Positions 37,658 through 47,144 of a stretch of 64,000 nucleotides of DNA are shown one piece after another. A program made the position numbers and the translations under genes. The notes under the pieces are model-generated. The model did no database searches. It saw only the letters and a program-made list of their open reading frames with translations, and was not told the DNA's origin. Source of the stretch: Sedimentisphaerales bacterium (GTDB taxonomy: Bacteria > Planctomycetota > Phycisphaerae > Sedimentisphaerales > Anaerobacaceae); the NCBI GenBank assembly GCA_016935195.1, contig JAFGRL010000152.1, positions 26,192 to 90,191 of the forward strand. The letters are read 5' to 3'. Position 1 is the first letter of the stretch. Each line of letters opens with the position of its first letter.

Positions 37658-38710
37658 TTACCATTCGGCCAACTCACCTATCAATTCTTCTATCAGGTCC
37701 TTCATTGTTACAATCCCAACCGGCCTTTGTCTGCCTGTATGGCCGAGCTTTACAACCAGGACAATTTTTTGCTTTTGCTTCTGCATAAAACTTATCGCAT
37801 CTATCACATTGGTCCGGTCAGCAAGCCTTTGTATCGGCTTTACAAAAGTTCGCAGGTCGGAAAACTCGCCCTGCAAACCCAACACCTCGTAAATATTCAC
37901 GAATCCTGTGATATTTGCACGATGGCGCTCAAAAACCGGCAATCGAGTAAAAGCTGATTTCTTCAATGTTTCAACCAGAGCGGACCTGTCGGTATTTATA
38001 TCAACCATCCGAATGTTGTTGACAGGTACCATAACTGTACTAATTGGAATGTTAGAAGTTCTTACGAGTCTGTTGATAATATCAGTCTGGATGGCACTTA
38101 GGAAATCTTCTTCATGAGTTTCCTGCAGAATAGCTGCAATTCGATGCTTCTGCACAGTGGTTACCGCTGTCTTTGAAGGGGCCTTGATACCTGCCGCTGT
38201 GGCAAAAAAGCGGGATAGATTCTTAAGTAAGGTTACGGCACCGCACCAGGTGAAAAACTTATGAAATACGAGCAAAACAGGTGCGACAGAAGGAGTGAGC
38301 GTGTCTGAACGGTAAAAGAATATATTCTTGGGAATAAATTCAGAGAACACAAACAATATCGGAGCGGTTATTAACGTCGCAAGCAGCTCTGCACTGTGGG
38401 CGGGTTCCCATTGAGTAAAAAATTGAAGAACAACACCAGGGGCAACTTCTAATCTTTTCAGTAACAGGTAAGTTGCGATACTCGTGGCAAGGTAGTGTGC
38501 CAGGTTATTACCTAATATCATGGAAAGCAGCAGGGCGGGACCATCCTGCACAATTCTGCCAAGGGCGGTAAAACCGAATTGATTTTTCTCTATTCCGAGC
38601 CGAAGCCTTACTCGGCTGAGCTGATATATCCCAGTCTCGGCGCCGGCGAAGAAACCAGCCAGAGCTACAAAACCTGCAAATACTAATATCAACACTAACC
38701 AACCACTCAT
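37658..38710 (-). CDS. CNNM/HlyC-CorC family membrane protein lacking the C-terminal domain
   Basis: DUF21 transmembrane domain (about residues 1-190, starting L-V-L-I-L-V-F-A-G-F with A-G-A-E-T-G-I-Y) followed by a CBS pair (about 205-345; M-V-P-V-N-N-I-R, G-I-V-T-M-K-D-L-I-E-E-L-I-G). It ends right after the second CBS, so the usual CorC_HlyC domain is missing. Such proteins bind adenosine nucleotides and affect magnesium or sodium transport. It overlaps the stop of its upstream paralogue by 4 bases (ATGA), so the two are translationally coupled. Confidence 0.85.
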   Translation of the reverse strand: MSGWLVLILVFAGFVALAGFFAGAETGIYQLSRVRLRLGIEKNQFGFTALGRIVQDGPALLLSMILGNNLAHYLATSIATYLLLKRLEVAPGVVLQFFTQWEPAHSAELLATLITAPILFVFSEFIPKNIFFYRSDTLTPSVAPVLLVFHKFFTWCGAVTLLKNLSRFFATAAGIKAPSKTAVTTVQKHRIAAILQETHEEDFLSAIQTDIINRLVRTSNIPISTVMVPVNNIRMVDINTDRSALVETLKKSAFTRLPVFERHRANITGFVNIYEVLGLQGEFSDLRTFVKPIQRLADRTNVIDAISFMQKQKQKIVLVVKLGHTGRQRPVGIVTMKDLIEELIGELAEW

Positions 38711-39996
38711 TTACCAGACTCCCAGTCAATGGAAACTGTTTGGGATTCGTTTTCAGAAACAAACCCTTCAAGTGTCAAAACCAGAGTTACAATGCGATGT
38801 TTCCACACTCGCTCAACGGTGAATTTCAGGTTCTTTAACCTGGCAACATCGCCGCTTTTTGGTATTTTGCCGAGAAGGGCGGTTATGAATCCACCGATTG
38901 TACAAACCCTGGTCTCTTCGAGGTCCACACCGAAACTATCTGCCCAGTCGTGAATAGCCAGGTTTCCGGCCAATCGGTACTTAACAGGGCCGATTTGTTC
39001 GATAGGTTCAATTTGGTCTGTGGGCTCCACAGGCCCAATCAATTCTTCGGCAACGTCCTCGATGCTCACTGAACCTGCAACACCACCGTACTCATCGACT
39101 ACTATTGCCTGATCGGTTTGACTTTTGCGAAAAAACTCTATAAGTGACTCAACGGTTTTCTGCTCAGGAACAAAATGAACTTGCTGGGCAAGTTTGCCTA
39201 AAGCTGTTGTTGGTTCGAGCAAAAGCTGCCGAAGATGTACTAAGCCGATTATGTTATCTATCGTCTGCGCGTAAACAGGTATCTTTGTCAGCCGATTGTC
39301 TAACATAATTGTATGCGCTTTCTGCGGCGAATCTGTAACCGAACATGCAGCCATATCAACCCGTGGCCTCATTATGTGGCGAACCTTGATATAGCCAAGC
39401 TCGATGGTTTCGGTAAGAATTTTATTTTCATCTGCAGTAATCAACCCCCGCCTTCGACTGGCTTGCACCAAAGACTTGAATTCATTTGTTGTAACCGCCT
39501 TTAGTTTTCTTTCCGGGCCCAGAAGCAATCGAAGGGCCGGCTCTGCAATAATGACCTTGAAGAAAAATGTCACCGGCGAAAAAATCTGAACAAAAATAGC
39601 TGCCGGCAGGACGGCAGCAACGCTCAAAGCCTTCGAATTTGCATAAGCGATGGATTTCGGGATGATTTCGCCGAACAATATCAAACCAAGAAAAGCAACA
39701 GCGGCAACAATTGTTGCCGGCCACGCTCCGGCCTGTTTTTCGACCTGCATAACCAAAACGGACGCAATCGCATAGAAGAGGACATTAACCGTCATATTCC
39801 CGAACAAAAGACAGCTTAGTAATCGCCCCGGCCTGCTCAAAAGATTTGCAACGCTGTTATGAATCCTGTGTCTCGACGTTTTAAACTGTTTTATCTGTCG
39901 GCTCGAGAGATTGAAAAAGGCGGTTTCCGCTCCCGAAAAAACAGCTGAACCAGCTAATAAAAGCAATAGCAAGATTAGTTCCCAAACGTACTGCAT
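38707..39996 (-). CDS. CNNM/HlyC-CorC family membrane protein, full length
   Basis: DUF21 domain (about 1-185, with S-G-A-E-T-A-F-F-N-L-S), CBS pair (about 200-325; I-M-R-P-R-V-D-M, V-V-D-E-Y-G-G-V-A-G-S-V-S-I-E-D-V) and a CorC_HlyC domain (about 345-425; L-A-G-N-L-A-I-H-D-W, V-C-T-I-G-G-F-I). 429 aa, normal for the family. Paired with the shorter paralogue downstream, it may form a heteromeric ion transporter; this is inferred from the 4-base overlap. Confidence 0.9.
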   Translation of the reverse strand: MQYVWELILLLLLLAGSAVFSGAETAFFNLSSRQIKQFKTSRHRIHNSVANLLSRPGRLLSCLLFGNMTVNVLFYAIASVLVMQVEKQAGAWPATIVAAVAFLGLILFGEIIPKSIAYANSKALSVAAVLPAAIFVQIFSPVTFFFKVIIAEPALRLLLGPERKLKAVTTNEFKSLVQASRRRGLITADENKILTETIELGYIKVRHIMRPRVDMAACSVTDSPQKAHTIMLDNRLTKIPVYAQTIDNIIGLVHLRQLLLEPTTALGKLAQQVHFVPEQKTVESLIEFFRKSQTDQAIVVDEYGGVAGSVSIEDVAEELIGPVEPTDQIEPIEQIGPVKYRLAGNLAIHDWADSFGVDLEETRVCTIGGFITALLGKIPKSGDVARLKNLKFTVERVWKHRIVTLVLTLEGFVSENESQTVSIDWESGK

Positions 39997-40078
39997 AGCT
40001 TAAGTTCAATTTAGGAATAAAGGGACAATGACTCAGGAAATACCTCTGCTCGAAAGCTGTTTCGGAAAACTTATATCA

Positions 40079-40873
40079 CTATTTGTTGTTACCTGTCTTC
40101 GGCTTCGGCAGGGTTATTCTAAATGTACTTGCTTTGTCCAGCTCGGATTCTACTGAGATACAGCCACCGTGTGAGTCGATAATTCTTTTACAAAAGGCAA
40201 GACCAAGCCCGGAGCCGCTGTGCTGCAGCGAAGATTTTTTATCGGCTTTGGTAGTTGAAAAAGGCTCAAATATCTTTTTTAGGTCATCAGGTTTGATTCC
40301 GGAACCGCTGTCAGTAACTTCTATCTGCACAGAGTCACTATTTTCCTGTGCCTTTATTGTTAAAATTCCGCCTCTTGGAAGCATCGCATCCCGTGCATTG
40401 AGAATCAGGTTCATTAGAACCTGCTGTATCTGAACGGGAACGGCCCAGATGACTATATCCTCGGCAATCACAATGTTCACCGTTATCTTGTCTTTGGCAA
40501 AGTCCCTGCACAGAGAATCAAATATTTCTTTAATCAAGCTGCTCAGTTGGCAGTGCTGATTCTGCTGCTTTTGTCCGTTTGTCAGGGTCAGCATACTGTC
40601 CATTATCTTCGAGGCCCGCTGACAATTTTGAACGGCTCTTTCAAGCGCCTTTTTAACAATAGGCTCATCATCGAGATTGTTCAAAGCAAAAGTCGCATAG
40701 CTGGAAAGGGGGGTGAGCAGATTGTTGATTTCATGAGCTATCATATACATCGTACTGCCTATGTTGGCCAGGGCCTGCAATTGAGAAATATGAGATTTTA
40801 GGGCATCGTTCTGCTTCTGTTGATCTGCCAGAGATTTATGCAGAGAAAGACGTTTTTCGATAATACTTGTCAA
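40079..40873 (-). CDS. Soluble sensor histidine kinase
   Basis: A coiled N-terminus (about 1-40) leads to the H box I-A-H-E-I-N-N-L-L-T-P (His47), then the ATPase domain with the N box (L-M-N-L-I-L-N-A-R-D-A-M), G1 (V-T-D-S-G-S-G-I), F box (K-I-F-E-P-F) and G2 (G-S-G-L-G-L-A-F). It has no transmembrane segment and no sensor domain, so it probably receives its signal from a partner. The start is TTG 40873 with AGGAGC 7 bases upstream. Transcribed divergently from the response regulator at 41279, a likely partner. Confidence 0.87.
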   Translation of the reverse strand: MTSIIEKRLSLHKSLADQQKQNDALKSHISQLQALANIGSTMYMIAHEINNLLTPLSSYATFALNNLDDEPIVKKALERAVQNCQRASKIMDSMLTLTNGQKQQNQHCQLSSLIKEIFDSLCRDFAKDKITVNIVIAEDIVIWAVPVQIQQVLMNLILNARDAMLPRGGILTIKAQENSDSVQIEVTDSGSGIKPDDLKKIFEPFSTTKADKKSSLQHSGSGLGLAFCKRIIDSHGGCISVESELDKASTFRITLPKPKTGNNK

Positions 40874-40998
40874 ACTTAAGCTCCTGTTATAAAATCAAAC
40901 TGGTTCTTTAGTTTGGCTATTATCCACGATAAAATAATAAGCCACAAGATTATATATCGGCTTACAGTAATATTTTTCTTGAACAACTAACTGCTCAG

Positions 40999-41256
40999 AT
41001 GAATAACCAGAGGATATTAGAGGAACTTTTGATACTCCTTGAGGCAAAGAACGTCGCAATCCGCAACGAACCGCTTGGCGGCAGTGGCGGGGGGCTGTGC
41101 AAAATTAAAGGACAGGACATATTCTTTGTTGACACTGAAGCTTCATTTGCCGAGAACACCTCACTTTGTGCCGAGGCGGTGACAAAATTGGTGGATATTG
41201 AAAAGATTTATATCAGGCCGGAAATTCGTCAGTTTATCCAAAGTCAAAGTCAATAG
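40999..41256 (+). CDS. Small conserved-looking hypothetical protein, 85 aa
   Basis: Begins with a helix (R-I-L-E-E-L-L-I-L-L-E-A-K), followed by a beta-rich Gly stretch (E-P-L-G-G-S-G-G-G-L-C-K-I-K-G) and a C-terminal helix ending I-R-Q-F-I-Q. No family recognised. It starts the run 40999-42848 and is separated from the response regulator by 22 bases, suggesting a role linked to that signalling pair. Confidence 0.6.
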   Translation: MNNQRILEELLILLEAKNVAIRNEPLGGSGGGLCKIKGQDIFFVDTEASFAENTSLCAEAVTKLVDIEKIYIRPEIRQFIQSQSQ

Positions 41257-41278
41257 GACAAGAAGGGAGTAAACCTGT

Positions 41279-41761
41279 ATGGTTCGGGCAAAAGGCGAAA
41301 ATAAGCAGGACAAAATTCCAAGTATATTGGTAGTCGACGACAACGTGCAAAATCTCGAACTTCTGCAGGCCTACCTCGAAGACCTTGACTGTGAGACGAT
41401 TCCAGCTTACGACGGCCCACAGGCACTGGAGATTGTCGCAGCCAGCCAGCCGGATTTGGTCTTACTGGATGTAATGATGCCTAAAATGAGCGGCTTCGAG
41501 GTGTGCAGGAGAATAAAAAACAGCCCAAAGACCTCTAATATACCTGTGATAATGGTAACCGCCCTTAATGAATTCGGCGATATTGAAAGAGGAATCGATT
41601 CCGGCACAGACGATTTTATCAGCAAACCTGTCAACAAGTTGGAACTACTGACACGTGTGAAGATTATGCTCAAGCTGAAACACCTGAGCGACAAGCTCGA
41701 ACGAACATTGGCCTATTTGAGTGAACTGGAAAAACAGACCACTACAGCAAAGTCAGATTAG
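41279..41761 (+). CDS. Single-domain response regulator
   Basis: A receiver domain with the acidic pocket Asp20-Asp21, phosphoacceptor Asp64 (L-L-D-V-M-M-P), Thr94 (V-T-A) and Lys116 (S-K-P) intact. After it only a helical tail (about 125-160, K-L-E-R-T-L-A-Y-L-S-E-L-E) remains, so there is no DNA-binding output; it should act by protein contacts or in a phosphorelay. The divergent kinase at 40079 is the natural donor. Confidence 0.9.
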   Translation: MVRAKGENKQDKIPSILVVDDNVQNLELLQAYLEDLDCETIPAYDGPQALEIVAASQPDLVLLDVMMPKMSGFEVCRRIKNSPKTSNIPVIMVTALNEFGDIERGIDSGTDDFISKPVNKLELLTRVKIMLKLKHLSDKLERTLAYLSELEKQTTTAKSD

Positions 41762-42848
41762 GAGAAAAATTATAGCCAGCAGCAAAAATTTTAAGGGCAC
41801 ATTCGTACAGCGATTCTTCGTTATCGTTTTAAGCCTGATTTTCGGTGTTTTGCTGTTTTGGCTGTTAGGCTTTTTGGTAAGCGATATAGGCTCTTTACGC
41901 AGCCCTGATTTTTCTAAAGTAAAGGAAAAATATGTCGATGCTGAGCTTGTCAAAAAACAGAAATCGCTAAAGGGAACTCTAAATGACATCAGGAAAAACA
42001 TAAAGAACCAAAAACAGCAACGGGAGATATTGAAAGACAGCACCGATAACTTACAAAATACGATAAATCAATTGCTGAGTATTCAAAAGCAAAGTATTGA
42101 GAAAAATCTTCAATTCTCAGCCGAAAATCAGCGAACATTTACTGAAAGCCAGACATTATTTCTGGAAAACCAAAAGCAATATCAGGTTTTAAACAAACAG
42201 ATTTCGGAACTAATCAGCCAGCAACAGCAACTGGAGGAGGAGTTGGCCTATATCAGCCAACAAACAGGCAAGCAGGAGGATTTGGCTAAAAAGGAACATA
42301 ACAAAATAATGGCCAGGCACCGTTTAAAAGTTGCAGCCATGAAATTAGCAGTTTTACTACCTGTATTTTTGATTTCCGCACTGTTTTTCATAAAGAAACG
42401 CTCGGGAATGTACGGTCCGGTCATTTATGCTGTGTTTATCGCTGTATTTTTGAAGCTTTCATTTGTAGTTCACGAATATTTTCCTCGTAAGTATTTCAAA
42501 TATATAGCGATTTTAGTAATCATCGCAATTGTAATCAATCTATTGGTTTATTTGCTAAAGAGAATCATTTCCCCGAAAAAAGTCTGGCTCATAAAGCAAT
42601 ATCAGGAAGCTTATGATAAATATGTTTGTCCGATTTGCAGCAAACCTATTTTGATTGGTCCATTACGCTATGTGATTGGCAAAAACCGTAGAGGTTTGGC
42701 TTTAGCTGCACAAGCAATGGATACTGGTAAACAACAAGTTTATGCGTGTCCATCCTGTGGAACAAAGCTTTATGAGAAATGTGATAAATGCGGCAGTATT
42801 CGCCACTCGCTGTTGCCATTCTGCGAGCATTGCGGAAATCAAAAGTAG
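41721..42848 (+). CDS. Coiled-coil membrane protein with C-terminal zinc ribbons
   Basis: A helix at about residues 30-53 (F-V-I-V-L-S-L-I-F-G-V-L-L-F), a long coiled coil (about 65-190, Lys/Gln/Glu-rich), three further helices (about 208-285) and two CxxC zinc-ribbon pairs (C-P-I-C, C-P-S-C, C-D-K-C, C-E-H-C). Function unknown. The start is doubtful: GTG 41721 overlaps the response regulator by 41 bases, whereas GGAG at 41761-41764 lies just before ATT 41769 and ATA 41772 in the same frame, 8 bases after the upstream stop. The next ATG is far inside the protein. Confidence 0.65.
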   Translation: MNWKNRPLQQSQIRRKIIASSKNFKGTFVQRFFVIVLSLIFGVLLFWLLGFLVSDIGSLRSPDFSKVKEKYVDAELVKKQKSLKGTLNDIRKNIKNQKQQREILKDSTDNLQNTINQLLSIQKQSIEKNLQFSAENQRTFTESQTLFLENQKQYQVLNKQISELISQQQQLEEELAYISQQTGKQEDLAKKEHNKIMARHRLKVAAMKLAVLLPVFLISALFFIKKRSGMYGPVIYAVFIAVFLKLSFVVHEYFPRKYFKYIAILVIIAIVINLLVYLLKRIISPKKVWLIKQYQEAYDKYVCPICSKPILIGPLRYVIGKNRRGLALAAQAMDTGKQQVYACPSCGTKLYEKCDKCGSIRHSLLPFCEHCGNQK

Positions 42849-43149
42849 AATAGCTGAAAAATAGAAGTCGGTAGTTTAGTGTAATTGTATTTAACGGTTA
42901 TCCTATAGTCTTAAAAGCAGGGGGCAGTAAAGTCCGTAAAATCGCTTTTAGAATCCAAACAATCCCTACATCACGCACAACCACCACATACGCCAGGCAA
43001 AATGACCTTATTGCTGGCTGATTGCCGAAAACTTCGATTAACAAGCCCCAGCCCATTGTCGATACTTCTTACAGCGTTTAGCAAATAAAAATCTACAGCT
43101 CGTTTGAGAAAATACGAATAACGAGCTGAAAATAAATAGAGAGGAACTT
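42849..43149. other. Intergenic region, nothing recognised
   Basis: About 300 bases. The only assigned signal is the GAGAGGAAC ribosome binding site just before the TPR gene at 43150. No clear promoter pair or repeat. Confidence 0.5.
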
Positions 43150-44748
43150 ATGAGCAAGTTGCTGGAAATTTTTGGAAGGGCGATCGCTGTCGATACGGCT
43201 GAGCTCATATTACATTGGCTGGATTCAGCAAAAAAATGCCAGGCTGATAGCGAAACAGAAAGCTGCCGGCAGTTAAATGAAATCATTGGTTTGCTCAGCT
43301 CCGGTCAGATAGAAACGGCTCAGCAACAAACAAAACTTTATCTGGCTGATAATCCCGCCTCCGCATTAGGGTCAATGGCAGCAGCTGATGTATATATTCA
43401 AAAGAATGAGCTGCGAAATGCTCTCGAACAGTTAAATTCCATATACCTGCGCTATCCAAGTAACACTATGGCCTTGTACGCCCTGGGTCATTGTTACGAA
43501 AGATTGTGCGAAGAATCCAAGGCAGTTGAATTCTACCAGGACTGCCTTAAGTTCAAAAACTATTTACAGTTTCCCAGACAGAGATTGGCTGCTATATATT
43601 TCAAGAACGGCCGGATCGAGAAAACCATCCAGGAATATGAGCTGCTAAAGGACGAATATCCCGATGACTTACCAACCCTGGCAACTCTTGGCCATTTGTA
43701 CATCGCTAACGGCAAATATGATTTAGCCATCGACAGATTCAACACTGCCATTTTGGTACATCCTGATAATACATATTGTGAAGACGACTACTTAGAGCAA
43801 TTAATAAACGAACAAAGCTTTCAGGAAGCTGCCGAGCATATTGCAAATTCGCTGGAAGATGCACCACAAAGGGCTGATTTGCATGTCAAATATGCCGAAG
43901 TTCTAAGCGCCATCGGAAATCCGAATGAAGCCATCGACGAGTATAAACAAGCCATTGAGTTAAGCCCGTACCTGCTCGAAGCGGCTATCAAGCTTGGAAC
44001 GCTGTATTTAAATCTTGAGCAGGACAAATTAGCAGCTCATCAATTCAATAAGTCTGCCAGGATAAATGATGAAATTGTGGATGCATATATTGGTCTTGCA
44101 AGTGCACGTAAACTACTCGGCGACCATTCTGGGGCACTTTCAACTTTATCTCTTGCTGCAGCAATCGATGCAAACAGCACTTTTTTGCTTACCCAAAGCG
44201 CAATCCTGCAATTCAGAAAACAATTTGCAGGCAGTTCTCTACCCGATGAAATCAATAACGATCCGGCCGAGCTATATGATTTTATCTTAAAAGCACATCA
44301 CAATCATCTAATGAACCATCCCCATAACCCTCAGTTATACTACAGACTTGCAGTGTATAATTTTAACCTTGGCAGGGCGGCTGAAAGTATACAGCTTCTA
44401 AAAGAAGCTCTTAAGATCAATCCAACCTTCACAAGGGTAAAAAACAAGCTAATCGTTTGTTTGTTTGAATCTAACAATAACAAAGCTGCCTTTGATGCCC
44501 TGATTGAACCACAAGATATTGACAGGCGAATTCTCGAGCTTCATTACAAAACAGCCTTGCTTTATTGCGACAAACTTAAATTTGCCTCATCTGTTATAAA
44601 TCTAACCCGAGCTATGGAAAAAATGCTTACACATACCGAGCCAACAGAGAACCTGTCAATTGTGCTTGAAAACTTAGGACTTATTGATCCGGCTGAATCA
44701 GCCTGGGATAGTCTTTGCGACACGGCCGGACAGGCTATGGACCTGTAA
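43150..44748 (+). CDS. Tetratricopeptide-repeat protein, cytoplasmic
   Basis: A 532 aa protein with about ten TPR units (e.g. A-L-G-H-C-Y-E-R-L-C-E-E-S-K-A-V-E-F-Y and G-H-L-Y-I-A-N-G-K-Y-D-L-A) and no signal peptide or membrane helix. It should be a scaffold. GAGAGGAAC precedes the ATG by 6 bases. It probably forms its own unit, 300 bases after the zinc-ribbon protein. Confidence 0.82.
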   Translation: MSKLLEIFGRAIAVDTAELILHWLDSAKKCQADSETESCRQLNEIIGLLSSGQIETAQQQTKLYLADNPASALGSMAAADVYIQKNELRNALEQLNSIYLRYPSNTMALYALGHCYERLCEESKAVEFYQDCLKFKNYLQFPRQRLAAIYFKNGRIEKTIQEYELLKDEYPDDLPTLATLGHLYIANGKYDLAIDRFNTAILVHPDNTYCEDDYLEQLINEQSFQEAAEHIANSLEDAPQRADLHVKYAEVLSAIGNPNEAIDEYKQAIELSPYLLEAAIKLGTLYLNLEQDKLAAHQFNKSARINDEIVDAYIGLASARKLLGDHSGALSTLSLAAAIDANSTFLLTQSAILQFRKQFAGSSLPDEINNDPAELYDFILKAHHNHLMNHPHNPQLYYRLAVYNFNLGRAAESIQLLKEALKINPTFTRVKNKLIVCLFESNNNKAAFDALIEPQDIDRRILELHYKTALLYCDKLKFASSVINLTRAMEKMLTHTEPTENLSIVLENLGLIDPAESAWDSLCDTAGQAMDL

Positions 44749-44904
44749 AGCTCCCAATAATGCAGGAATGAATAAGCGAACATTCAGAAAAACATGAATG
44801 AAACATAACATATATTATGAGACGTTGGATGTTGTTCTAAAATTGCAACTTTCAGACAAATCAGTTTTTTTATCCTGCTCTGTTGAAAAGTGGCATAAAC
44901 CTTC

Positions 44905-45501
44905 TTAAAAACATTTTAAGGCGTCTGACGGTTCCCTCAGCGACAAAGGTTTCCCGAGAATTTCATAATGTAAAATTGCCATTTGCAGCGTATCATAGCC
45001 TGGATAATCTAAAACTAACTCAGATAAACCCGATTTTGCACCTTTACGTTCACCTCCAGCGTCAATTTTAGATAGTTCTTCAAAATCGACTGTAACCTCA
45101 GGAGCCTTTATTTCTTCTAATCCCAAAGGTTGCACAAATGAAGGTTTGGTAGGCTCAAAAGTTGGTTTATGAATGGCAGCCTTAGGACGAGAAACTTTTC
45201 TTTGTTTTGGGTATATCTGAACCCGGCCCCGCACCTTTGGGCCCAAAGATGCAGACTTTTGCTGAACTTTGTGGTACTGGGCCTTTCCCCAGCCCTGTAC
45301 AGCAGGTTCTGCATCCTTGCCAGCCTTGGATGTCGGTTGCTCCTGCTCCTTTTCAGCGGCTTTTCTTGATCTGGCTTTGAGCAGCCCGCCTAAGCCATAC
45401 ACGACCGCAAGCATTACAAGCACTAAAAGCTGTGTCCAGCCATTGTCCTGACCATTGCTTCCAAGTACGCCAGCAGTTATGTATAAAACAAAAGTACACA
45501 T
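44905..45501 (-). CDS. Hypothetical membrane-anchored protein after floA
   Basis: One N-terminal helix (about residues 24-41, L-L-V-L-V-M-L-A-V-V-Y-G-L-G-G-L), a basic Lys/Pro/Gln-rich linker (about 42-140), and a short C-terminal block D-T-L-Q-M-A-I-L-H-Y-E-I-L-G-K-P-L-S-L-R that looks like a conserved interaction motif. No family recognised. It is 53 bases downstream of floA on the same strand, so it may belong to the membrane-organisation operon. Confidence 0.55.
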   Translation of the reverse strand: MCTFVLYITAGVLGSNGQDNGWTQLLVLVMLAVVYGLGGLLKARSRKAAEKEQEQPTSKAGKDAEPAVQGWGKAQYHKVQQKSASLGPKVRGRVQIYPKQRKVSRPKAAIHKPTFEPTKPSFVQPLGLEEIKAPEVTVDFEELSKIDAGGERKGAKSGLSELVLDYPGYDTLQMAILHYEILGKPLSLREPSDALKCF

Positions 45502-45554
45502 AAAATAACCATATACCCGTCAACTAAACAGCCCTGAAAATATCCCACTTTCGG

Positions 45555-46571
45555 CTATTCTTTTTTCCTTTTAGGCTTTGCTATTGATTCTCTCATTGAG
45601 GTATCAGCACTGATATTCTTCATTCGGTAGTAGTCCATAATGCCAAGATTTCCCTTCTTGAAGGCCTCAGCCATAGCCAGCGGTACCTTCGATTCGTTTT
45701 CAACCACCAATGCCCGCATTTCCTGTTCACGTGCCACCGCCATTGCCCGGCGTTTTTCCGCCTCGGCCTTTGCCCGTCGCATATCTGCCTCGGCCTGGGC
45801 AGCCTGCAGTTGAGCTCCGACATTTTCGCCCACATCCACGTCGGCAATATCAATAGAAAGAATCTCAAAAGCCGTACCTGCGTCAAGTCCCTTTGCCAAA
45901 ACCGACTTTGAAATTTCATCCGGGTTCTCCAAAACACTCTTATAGCTTATTGCGCTGCCGATTGTAGTAACGATTCCTTCGCCTACGCGAGCGATGATTG
46001 TCTCTTCGGTAGCACCGCCAATTAGCCTCTCAATGTTGGCCCGAACTGTTACACGGGCCTTGGCTTTCACTTGAATGCCGTCCTGGGCAACTGCATCAAC
46101 AGTATCTCTGCCCTTTTTAGGGTCGGGGCAATCTATCACCCTCGGATTTACACTCGTCTGGACCGCTTCGAGAATGTCCCGGCCTGCCAAATCGATTGCA
46201 GTGGCCGTTTTCAATGTCAAATCAATATTTGCCCTGTTCGCAGCGATCAAAGCACGCACAACATTTTGGACCCGACCCCCGGCCAGATAATGGCTTTCTA
46301 AATCCCGCGTAGTCAGACTCAGACCAGCCTGCACAGCGGTTATCTTGCTCAGAACTATTACACGGGTATCGACTTTTCGAAGCCACATTCCAATAAGTTC
46401 CGAGAATTTAACATCGGCTTTGGACATCCAGGCCTGCAGCCACAACCTGAAAAACTTTAGGAAAAGCAGGAAAAATACCAGTAAGACAATGACAAGGATG
46501 ACTACAACTGCCGAAATAACAATGTTCTTAGGATCGGCAGCGGCCATAACCATATTTGTTAGCTCCCACAT
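45555..46571 (-). CDS. floA: Flotillin-like protein FloA
   Basis: An N-terminal membrane helix (about 18-42) leads to the SPFH-type core of the UPF0365/FloA family: [34 protein letters not shown], and the Ala/Glu/Arg-rich coiled coil [15 protein letters not shown]. FloA organises membrane microdomains. Length 338 aa is normal. It follows the two NfeD genes, the usual partners. Confidence 0.92.
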   Translation of the reverse strand: MWELTNMVMAAADPKNIVISAVVVILVIVLLVFFLLFLKFFRLWLQAWMSKADVKFSELIGMWLRKVDTRVIVLSKITAVQAGLSLTTRDLESHYLAGGRVQNVVRALIAANRANIDLTLKTATAIDLAGRDILEAVQTSVNPRVIDCPDPKKGRDTVDAVAQDGIQVKAKARVTVRANIERLIGGATEETIIARVGEGIVTTIGSAISYKSVLENPDEISKSVLAKGLDAGTAFEILSIDIADVDVGENVGAQLQAAQAEADMRRAKAEAEKRRAMAVAREQEMRALVVENESKVPLAMAEAFKKGNLGIMDYYRMKNISADTSMRESIAKPKRKKE

Positions 46572-46586
46572 AATACTATCCTTTCA

Positions 46587-47087
46587 CTATGTTTCTGTCT
46601 CTTCGATTAGACGAACCGTAACCTGCGTGCTCTCAACATTTATAACTTTTACCTTTTTTCCCTTATCAACATAGCCACTTTCGGCCACACACTCAACTCG
46701 TTGGCCCGAAAAAACACACATCCCAACAGGCCTCAATGGCGTAATTACCTGCCCTGCCGCACCGAGTAACTTCTTCAGTTCGGGCGTATCGGGTATGGCA
46801 TCGCCCTGCTGACGCTGTGGCGGTGTCAAGGTGACCGCCCTGCCGAATCTGGTCTTAGGAAACATCTTGTAAGCAACTATCAGGACCGACGGTATCATGA
46901 TAACTGCCACTACTACTCCCATCCATCCGGCAAATCTGCTGTGTCTAAAAAAGATCATTAACCCGCCAATCAGGCAGCAAAGCGCACAAATGCTTATCAA
47001 GCCGCCGCTTGGTACAAATATCTCTGCTATAATCAAAGCAGCACAAACAAAATAAAGAAAAATGGCAAATAAAAGCCACCAGGCCAT
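46587..47087 (-). CDS. NfeD-family protein, short form
   Basis: Two or three membrane helices (about residues 2-22, 27-48, 53-72) followed by an OB-fold-like NfeD domain (about 95-160: G-A-A-G-Q-V-I-T-P-L-R-P-V-G, then V-E-C-V-A-E-S-G-Y-V). No protease domain. It lies between the long NfeD protein and floA, with 15 and 57 base gaps. Confidence 0.85.
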   Translation of the reverse strand: MAWWLLFAIFLYFVCAALIIAEIFVPSGGLISICALCCLIGGLMIFFRHSRFAGWMGVVVAVIMIPSVLIVAYKMFPKTRFGRAVTLTPPQRQQGDAIPDTPELKKLLGAAGQVITPLRPVGMCVFSGQRVECVAESGYVDKGKKVKVINVESTQVTVRLIEETET

Positions 47088-47144
47088 AATATTACCTGCA
47101 AAAAAACATGGAAAAATAGCCAGACTATGGCACTTGCATCAATC

